DNA of 10,659 nt, from NCBI GenBank assembly GCA_020048295.1, contig JAIFMT010000091.1, positions 1 to 10,659 on the forward strand. The letters are read 5' to 3'. The position numbers and the translations under genes are program-made. Under the pieces are notes generated by a model that ran no database searches, was not told the origin of the DNA, and saw only the letters and a program-made list of their open reading frames with translations. Positions 1 through 4,742 of this stretch are shown in pieces. Every line of letters begins with the position of its first letter. The first letter of the stretch is position 1. This stretch comes from Rhodoferax sp. (GTDB lineage: Bacteria; Pseudomonadota; Gammaproteobacteria; Burkholderiales; Burkholderiaceae).

Positions 1-305
1 CTGACAAGATGCGCACCTTGTTCATTGGCGAAGACTCCGGCATGCACGTCAACAACTACCTGTGGGCCTACAACGTGGACACCAAAAAGCTCACCCGCAT
101 CATGAGCTCGGCCGCGGGTGCTGAAAACACCGGCCTGCAGGTGCTGGACAACCTGAACGGCCACGGCTACATCATGGCCAACAACCAGCACTGGGGTGAC
201 TTGCCGTCGTCGGTTCCCGCCGATCTGAAGACCGCGCTGGGTGCCAAGATCGACAAGTTCAACGCCCCGGTGGGCTACCTGGGCGGGATGCCAGCCATTC
301 GCTAA
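1..305 (+). CDS. PhoX/DUF839-family alkaline phosphatase, C-terminal end (5' partial)
   Basis: This is the 3' end of a gene that begins left of the window. The frame is open from base 3 to the TAA at 303-305, giving about 100 residues. The stretch FIGEDSGMHVNNYLWAYNVD, followed by a conserved ENTGLQ...LNGHGYIMAN segment, is what I recognise as the C-terminal part of the PhoX-type phosphatases (DUF839). These are large, usually Tat-exported, periplasmic Ca/Fe-dependent phosphomonoesterases that release phosphate from organic phosphoesters. The acidic and Asn residues here belong to the late beta-propeller blades of that fold. The ATG at base 9 is an internal Met, not a start, because the coding frame runs in from upstream. 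A strong hairpin terminator follows 19 bases after the stop, so the gene ends its own transcript. The family call rests on these motifs only; exact phosphatase specificity cannot be judged from the tail. Confidence 0.82.
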   Translation, partial: DKMRTLFIGEDSGMHVNNYLWAYNVDTKKLTRIMSSAAGAENTGLQVLDNLNGHGYIMANNQHWGDLPSSVPADLKTALGAKIDKFNAPVGYLGGMPAIR

Positions 306-324
306 GCGCAACGGCTCCACGTCA

Positions 325-360
325 AAAAAGGGCTAGCTTTTTCATGGGCTAGCCCTTTTT
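325..360. terminator. Strong hairpin terminator after the PhoX-type gene, probably bidirectional
   Basis: The left arm AAAAAGGGCTAGC (325-337) and right arm GCTAGCCCTTTTT (348-360) are perfect reverse complements over 13 bases, with a 10-base loop. The stem core is GC-rich (GGGCTAGC) and is followed by a T run on the + strand. The mirrored A run gives a T run on the - strand, so it could work both ways. It lies 19 bases after the phosphatase stop codon and 54 bases before the next start. It therefore separates the lipoprotein gene from the phosphatase transcript. Confidence 0.85.
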
Positions 361-363
361 CTG

Positions 364-400
364 TATGGGCTGATAGCTATAAATTCGAAAGCATAGATAG
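364..400 (+). repeat. AT-rich segment, possible half-copy of the repeat seen in thrB and polA; may hold a promoter
   Basis: TATGGGCTGATAGCT (364-378) resembles TATGGATGATATAGCT inside polA (5534-5549) and the matching piece inside thrB (about 3587-3603). It lacks the downstream GCGC...GGCT half. The adjoining TATAAA (378-383) is a fair match to a sigma-70 -10 box and lies 31 bases before the TTG start of the lipoprotein gene. The bases 17-18 upstream of it are the T run of the terminator and make a poor -35. Both readings (repeat fragment, promoter) are inferences. Confidence 0.3.
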
Positions 401-401
401 A

Positions 402-408
402 GAGGGAG
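402..408 (+). promoter_or_regulatory. Shine-Dalgarno site that decides a TTG start
   Basis: The purine run GAGGGAG ends 6 bases before the TTG at 415, which is good spacing for a ribosome binding site. The first in-frame ATG (427) is 18 bases from this site, too far for efficient pairing. The TTG is therefore the better start. Confidence 0.6.
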
Positions 409-414
409 AAGACG

Positions 415-2370
415 TTGAAACATTCGATGGTGAAGCGGCTGGCATGGCCGCTGGCGGGTGCTGCCGGTGCAGCTTTGGTTTTGTCGGCGTGCGTGACTGC
501 CTGGCCGGGTGCCACACCTGCCGACGCCTCCGATGTCCATGCCTTGCAGGGGGATTTCTTCAACCCCGTGCAGTTTGACAACCCGTATTCGCACATTCCG
601 GCGCAGTGTTACATCGAGACCTCGCACGGCGAGTTCTGCCACACCAATGGCGTGTATGAGCTGGGCCTGGGCAACAACCTGCCGCAGGCCGGGGCCGAGG
701 CCCGCTTGGGCAACTTGCAGCTGGAGTACAGCTTTGCGCCGCACCAGCCGTTTGAGCCGCTGTCAGCCGCCAACCCCTGGGAAAACACCTTGCAGCCTGA
801 AAAACTGCTGGCCGCCGTGCGCGCCCTGGGGCACGACCCGCAAGCGTGGGGCGCGCCGGAGATGGCCCGCTATGTGCGCCAGGACAACTGGAGCGCCGCC
901 TATGCCCAGCGCCCGGGCAGCCCCAAAAACTGGGACGGTGCCATCAACCACCCGATGCGGCTGTTCCCCGGCTTGGCCCCTGCCGACCTGCCCGCGCAAG
1001 GCGATGGTTTTGTGCGCAGCGCACAAGCAGAGCGCGGTTTCTTCAAGGACGCTGCGGGCTGGGTCACCGGCTGGCGCGCGGTCAATTTCATGCCCTATGG
1101 CATCTTCACCCCCATGACGGGCAGCGTCTCGGGCATTTACATTCGGCTGCCACAAGCTTTCATGCAGGACACCAGCGGACAGTTCAACCTGGCGGTTTAC
1201 CAGCGCAACCTCGACCTGGTGGAGCGTGCCATCCAGGACCGGCTGACCCCGGCCGATGGCGCGACTTTCACCGGCCAGGCGCAAGCCATGACGCTGCGCC
1301 GGGGTGAATACCCGGTGGGCACCGAGTTTGCCCACCCGCTGCACTATGTGGACGTGGCTGCCGACGGCACCCGCCCAGACATCAGCCGCTTCCCCGGCAC
1401 CCGCTCGCAGCGCGTCAAGGAAGTGCGCTACATGATGAAGTGGAAAGACTTTCACCATGCCGACTTTCGCCCCGGCGAGAAGGAAGAAGGCCTGCCGGTC
1501 TACGGCCATGCCACCCAAGGCTGGGTGGACAACGGCGTGGGCTGGTACCTGGCGGGCTACATTGAAAACGCCCGCGGCGAGCTGCGCCCGCAAACCCCGC
1601 AGGAGCTGACCCAATGCATTGGCTGCCACAGCGGTGTGGTGCGCACGGAGCAAGCGCCGAGCTTCACCTCCGGCACCGGCAACACGGTGGACAGCACCTG
1701 GGCCATGGCACGCAAGTGGCCGGGTGCCACGGGCTGGAAAGAGATGGACTACCTGGGCTACCAGGCCCACACCAGCGCCGACCCGCAACCCACCCCCGGG
1801 CAGGCGCAGATGGGCGACCCGTTCAACCGGGGTGAGGGCAAGGGCGAACTGCGGCATTTTCTGGACAACGTGGTGGGGGCCAGCCTGTATGGCGACATGC
1901 CAGCCGCGATTGAGCGCTATCTGGCGCAAACCATCCGCGCGGCGCGTGGCTACACGGCAGACTGGCCTGCCATCAACAGCCGCAGCCCGCAGGCCTTCAC
2001 TGCGTCGCAAGCACTGCGCCAGCGCCTGATGCGCGAGCTGACCGCGCGTGGCGAGCACCTGGACACCCAAGGCAAGGTGCAGGGTGCCTTGCTGTACCCG
2101 CCGCAGCGCGATGCATTGGCAGGCGCCGCGCGCTACCGGCAGGTGGTGGTGAGCCAGCGCTACCACCTGGGCAAAGACGTGTTTGCTTCAGCGCCAGTGA
2201 ACTTCACCTACCTGCGCGACAACGCGCAGGCCTTCACCCACCTGGACGGGCAACCGTACCGCCAGGGCGAGGTGATCACCGACCGCTCAGTCCACCGCAG
2301 CAACCCGGCGGCCGACATTTACTTGGTGGGCGATGTGCTCACGCTGATACTGAGGTTTGAGCAGAGATAA
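415..2370 (+). CDS. Large exported lipoprotein with one CxxCH heme c motif, function unknown
   Basis: The product is 651 residues from a TTG start chosen for its ribosome binding site. The N-terminus has a Lys/Arg-rich head, a hydrophobic stretch (about 11-24) and a lipobox LSAC with Cys26, so it should be exported and lipid-anchored. The next residues (Val, Thr) do not suggest inner-membrane retention. A single heme-binding motif CIGCH lies at 401-405, far from the N-terminus. The only other visible cysteines before it in the mature protein are Cys65 and Cys75, which could form a disulfide. The large region before the heme contains TGWRAVNFMPYG (about 218-229) and SGIYIRLPQAF (about 239-249), blocks that look conserved. 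I recall similar blocks (GWRAF...PTNGS...IRLP) in other uncharacterised bacterial heme proteins. The arrangement suggests a periplasm-facing electron-transfer or redox enzyme, but I cannot name the family or substrate. It appears to be transcribed alone. Confidence is high for the gene, the lipobox and the heme motif, low for any role. Confidence 0.85.
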   Translation: MKHSMVKRLAWPLAGAAGAALVLSACVTAWPGATPADASDVHALQGDFFNPVQFDNPYSHIPAQCYIETSHGEFCHTNGVYELGLGNNLPQAGAEARLGNLQLEYSFAPHQPFEPLSAANPWENTLQPEKLLAAVRALGHDPQAWGAPEMARYVRQDNWSAAYAQRPGSPKNWDGAINHPMRLFPGLAPADLPAQGDGFVRSAQAERGFFKDAAGWVTGWRAVNFMPYGIFTPMTGSVSGIYIRLPQAFMQDTSGQFNLAVYQRNLDLVERAIQDRLTPADGATFTGQAQAMTLRRGEYPVGTEFAHPLHYVDVAADGTRPDISRFPGTRSQRVKEVRYMMKWKDFHHADFRPGEKEEGLPVYGHATQGWVDNGVGWYLAGYIENARGELRPQTPQELTQCIGCHSGVVRTEQAPSFTSGTGNTVDSTWAMARKWPGATGWKEMDYLGYQAHTSADPQPTPGQAQMGDPFNRGEGKGELRHFLDNVVGASLYGDMPAAIERYLAQTIRAARGYTADWPAINSRSPQAFTASQALRQRLMRELTARGEHLDTQGKVQGALLYPPQRDALAGAARYRQVVVSQRYHLGKDVFASAPVNFTYLRDNAQAFTHLDGQPYRQGEVITDRSVHRSNPAADIYLVGDVLTLILRFEQR

Positions 2371-2372
2371 AA

Positions 2373-2410
2373 AAGCCGGTCAATGCCGATTTGTGGGCAC
2401 GGGCCGGTTT
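2373..2410 (+). terminator. Possible hairpin terminator after the heme lipoprotein gene
   Basis: Directly after the stop, AAGCCGGTC (2373-2381) can pair with GGCCGGTTT (2402-2410) over 9 positions, two of them G-U. An inner TGCC/GGCA stem (2384-2387 with 2396-2399) lies beyond a 2-by-2 internal loop. The T run is short (TTT), so termination would be weak. On the minus strand the G-U pairs become A-C mismatches, although that side has a run of six Ts. This is the best candidate for ending the transcript between the two convergent units. Confidence 0.4.
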
Positions 2411-2645
2411 GACGGACAACACCGCCACAGATGCGCCCAGTGCCAGCAGCCTCATGTTTTTGGGAATCAAGGTAAGGCCTTGTTGGTGGTTGAGAAGTCC
2501 GGTCAACGGTTGCGGGTCATGCAACTTACGCTTTCGTTATCAACCGATCTGACTGCCGAAAACAAGTCACCCTGCCGAGTTGGCCAGGTTTTTCGGCGCT
2601 CCTGCGAAACGTTTAACGCTGCAGGCAACAAAGTTGGTGTCAGGT
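2411..2645. other. Convergent intergenic region with no supported gene
   Basis: This stretch lies between the + strand lipoprotein gene and the 3' end of the - strand thrB operon. I find no convincing gene, RNA or mobile element. An imperfect inverted repeat, GCCGAAAAC (2555-2563) against GTTTTTCGGC (2588-2597), could form a 9-base stem with one bulged T and a 24-base loop. It is a weak terminator candidate for the minus-strand operon. A minus-strand open frame with a signal-peptide-like piece (about 2455 down to 2339) is discussed in the findings. Confidence 0.5.
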
Positions 2646-3366
2646 TCAGGGCTGGGCAGGGGGTTCGGCCAAAGGCTCAAAACAATCGCGGTAGGTGAAA
2701 TACAGCGAGGTGAAGAACATCGAGGCGACCAGCAGCAGTGTCGGAAACAGCAGCATGCTGACCAATCCATAACGCGCCGAACACGGTAAACGCCCAGAAA
2801 TTACGCACACACGCCACCAGGCTGAAAAATATGCTCTTGACAGGCGGCAAGTCGTGCCAGAACACCAGCGCAGGCGCGTGCCACAGCAGCAGCGAGAGCG
2901 GCAGATGCAGCCCGATGAATACCCACATGGCCGACTGAAACCCGCCCGATGCCAGCAACTCTGCACTGGGGCTTTTTCCGCCCAGGTAAGTGCCGACAAA
3001 GCCACCCCCGTCCACCAGGTAAGACGCACCGATGACCAGCATGAAGCCTGCGGTATACAGGCCGCCCAGCATCAGCATGGCACGCCGTTTGACCGGGCCG
3101 GCACGCAACGCCGTCAGCAGGGTCAATGGCATGGGAAAGCGGCCCTGATCAGCCTCACGCGAAGCAGCCATCAGCCCCAGCGTGGCAGCAGGCAGCAGCA
3201 GCGTGGCGATGGGCAGGCCAAGCACCGGCACCATGCTGGCGACCGACAGCACCGCCATGAACATGAAGAACAGTCCGGTGAGTGCCAGCGGTTGTTTGAA
3301 AAAAGTTCGAACGCCCAGTCTGACCCAGGCGGCTCCGGTGCGCGCCGGTACCAGGTTGAGCTTCAT
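2646..3366 (-). pseudogene. BPSS1780-family inner-membrane protein gene, frameshifted near its 3' end
   Basis: The start ATG (3366) overlaps the thrB stop as ATGA, so the two are translationally coupled. Residues 1-200 read cleanly and match what I know as the BPSS1780 family: MKLNLVPARTG at the N-terminus, a QPLALTGLFF helix (about 26-45), LPAATLGLMAA, then WHAPALVFWHDLPPVKS (162-178) and FFSLVAC. About four to five hydrophobic helices are visible. After FTVFGALW (residue 200, near base 2767) this frame leaves the family and ends at 2677 with 229 residues. The expected family tail resumes in another frame: LLFPTLLLVASMFFTSLYFT, then YRDCF, ending with the TGA at 2646-2648. The total span of 721 bases is not a multiple of three, so the join cannot be in frame. 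From memory the family has a further helix-sized stretch between these blocks, so an out-of-frame deletion is more likely than a one-base sequencing error. The function of the family is unknown to me. A 229-residue product may still be made. Confidence 0.75.
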
Positions 3367-4358
3367 GACGAACCTGCCAATGAATCAAATGCCAGCGGCT
3401 GGGTGGCGCGCAGCGTCAGCACCTGCTCAAAATGCGTCGGGTCATGGGCTTTGAGCAGGCTGGCCTGGCGTGGCAGGTAATAGTCCCACACGCGTGAAAT
3501 CCAGAAACGCAGCGCTGCGCCGCGCAGCATGGCCGGCAGCAGGGCTCGCTCGGCGGCTTGCAGGGGTCGCACGGCGTTGTAAGATGTTATGAAAGATGTA
3601 GCTAGCAGCGCTTGATGGGTATGGGCTAGAGGGTCAATACACCAATCATTGAGGCACACCGCCAGATCAAACACCCAGGCATCGACACCGGCAAAATAAA
3701 AATCAAAGAAGCCGCTGAGTTGCGGCGCGTCAGCAACTGTTTCGAACATCACGTTGTCGCGAAACAGGTCGGCATGAATGGGTCCCCTGGGCAGCGCGGC
3801 GTATTCGCTGCTGGCCGCCAGGTGGTTTTGCAGCGCCAGTTCACGCCGCATCAGCGCTTGCTGGTCTGCGTTCAGATACGGCAGCAGCTCCGGTACGCGC
3901 TCGTTCCACCACGGCAAGGCGCGTAAGTTGGGCTGACTTGGTGCATAGTCGCGCCCGGCCAGGTGCATTCGCGCCAGCGCCGCGCCGACCAGTGTGCAGT
4001 GCGCCTGCGTTGGGGCTGGCTCGCTTTTGCCACGCAGTCGGTCCACCACAGCAGCGGGTTTGCCTTTCAAGGCAAACAACAGCTCGCCTTTGGCGTTGCC
4101 GTGCGGCGTAGGCACGGCAATGCCACGCTCGGCCAGGTGTTTCATCAGACCCAGGTAAAACGGCAACTGCTCCATGGTCAGGCGCTCGAACAGCGTCAGC
4201 ACATAGTCATGCGGCTGTTCATCCAGGAGGGTTGACACAAAGTAATTGGTGTTCTCGATGCCCCCCGGGCAGGCTTGCAGGGTGGTGAGATCCCCCAGCT
4301 GGAGGGTGCGCAGCAGCGCGCGTGCCTCTTTTTTCGAGACCTCGGTATAGACCGCCAT
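3363..4358 (-). CDS. thrB: Homoserine kinase (APH/choline-kinase fold type)
   Basis: The product is 331 residues, the usual size for the proteobacterial ThrB of the aminoglycoside-phosphotransferase fold (EC 2.7.1.39). It phosphorylates L-homoserine with ATP to O-phosphohomoserine, the substrate of threonine synthase, in the cytoplasm. Visible hallmarks are the N-terminal MAVYTEVS and the nucleotide loop GGIENTNYFV (32-41). The catalytic segment is HADLFRDN (195-202), giving Asp197 and Asn202 of the HxDxxxxN motif. The metal-binding FDF (218-220) is followed by WVFDLAVCLNDWC (228-240). The ATG at 4358 follows the DUF2782 stop after 3 bases, with a GGGG element 9 bases upstream. The stop overlaps the next ATG by 4 bases. 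The gene is thus the middle member of a tight operon. Codons for about residues 238-260 are AT-rich, with CTA and ATA, unlike the rest, and coincide with a repeat-like segment. Confidence 0.92.
   Translation of the reverse strand: MAVYTEVSKKEARALLRTLQLGDLTTLQACPGGIENTNYFVSTLLDEQPHDYVLTLFERLTMEQLPFYLGLMKHLAERGIAVPTPHGNAKGELLFALKGKPAAVVDRLRGKSEPAPTQAHCTLVGAALARMHLAGRDYAPSQPNLRALPWWNERVPELLPYLNADQQALMRRELALQNHLAASSEYAALPRGPIHADLFRDNVMFETVADAPQLSGFFDFYFAGVDAWVFDLAVCLNDWCIDPLAHTHQALLATSFITSYNAVRPLQAAERALLPAMLRGAALRFWISRVWDYYLPRQASLLKAHDPTHFEQVLTLRATQPLAFDSLAGSS
3586..3638 (+). repeat. Repeat-like AT-rich segment embedded in the thrB coding sequence
   Basis: Read on the + strand (antisense to thrB), this holds GTTATGAAAGATGTAGCT, then GCGC at offset 22 and GGCT at offset 38. 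The segment at 5532 in polA has 14 of 18 identical bases in the first part, and GCGC and GGCT at the same offsets. Inside it, CTAGC (3602-3606) and GCTAG (3625-3629) form a 5-base inverted repeat around the palindrome AGCGCT. The pattern strongly recalls a dispersed 'TAGCTGCTAGCGCTTGAT...GGGCTAGAGG' repeat from Comamonadaceae intergenic regions. That last point is from memory, not a search. Confidence 0.5.
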
Positions 4359-4361
4359 CGA

Positions 4362-4685
4362 TCAGAACCCCAGGACTTTCCAGCTTCGCTCGCCGCTGGT
4401 CGGTGCCACCTGGTAGGCGGGCATGCCACCTTTGGGCTGGACATCAATGCTTTTGGTCTGACCGCCAATGCGCACCTCGTCGATCACCGCGCTGTTGTCC
4501 TCGATATGAATCCGCTCGGTACGCTGCTCAACCGGCTGCCGGGCAGAGGGCCTGGTCGGGTCTGGCGCGCTGGTTGCCGCCGTGGCGGGCCCTGTTTGCG
4601 CCCATGTCAGGCAGCTGGCGAGCAGCGTGGCCGTCAGGGTGAAACAGCGGATTGACGCGCGGCAGGTGGGGGTGGTGATAGACAT
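4362..4685 (-). CDS. Small exported DUF2782-type protein
   Basis: The product is 107 residues, starting at the ATG at 4685. The frame stays open further upstream, but only as antisense to polA. Residues 1-29 look like an export signal. LASC (22-25) fits a lipobox with Cys25, while TWA|Q (29/30) would also suit signal peptidase I, so lipid anchoring is undecided. A Pro/Ala/Thr-rich linker (about 31-56) leads to the conserved part: RIHIEDNSAVIDEVRIGG, then a KSIDVQPKGGMPAYQV block (78-93). This matches my memory of DUF2782, small periplasmic proteins found beside polA and thrB in pseudomonads and relatives. Their function is unknown. It is the first gene of the minus-strand operon, 3 bases before thrB. 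No Shine-Dalgarno is visible, and a -10-like box sits only 6 bases before the ATG, suggesting a leaderless or very short leader mRNA. Confidence 0.75.
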   Translation of the reverse strand: MSITTPTCRASIRCFTLTATLLASCLTWAQTGPATAATSAPDPTRPSARQPVEQRTERIHIEDNSAVIDEVRIGGQTKSIDVQPKGGMPAYQVAPTSGERSWKVLGF

Positions 4686-4691
4686 CGCTGA

Positions 4692-4697
4692 ATTGTA
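4692..4697 (-). promoter_or_regulatory. Candidate -10 box for the DUF2782-thrB operon
   Basis: The minus strand reads TACAAT, one mismatch from the sigma-70 -10 consensus, ending 6 bases before the ATG at 4685. No convincing -35 is seen 17 bases upstream (a GC-rich stretch). Normal start-site spacing would put transcription initiation at or next to the ATG. It lies in the 57-base divergent gap shared with polA, so the two transcripts may interfere. Confidence 0.4.
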
Positions 4698-4742
4698 GAG
4701 AAACGCCGGTTGCGGGCGTGCGCGCACAGGCAAAATGTCACC

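Noticed and set aside
763..2166. Long minus-strand open frame opposite the heme lipoprotein gene
   Set aside because: Its His/Ala/Gly/Arg-rich product has no recognisable motif. The + strand frame has a lipobox, a heme motif and a ribosome site. This is a GC-rich antisense shadow.
2555..2597. Imperfect inverted repeat GCCGAAAAC / GTTTTTCGGC as operon terminator
   Set aside because: It has a bulge, a 24-base loop and no downstream T run, so it is mentioned only as a weak candidate in the intergenic entry.
4710..4742. TTG start giving an 11-residue longer DNA polymerase I
   Set aside because: The family N-terminus aligns with the ATG at 4743, and the extra residues look unrelated.
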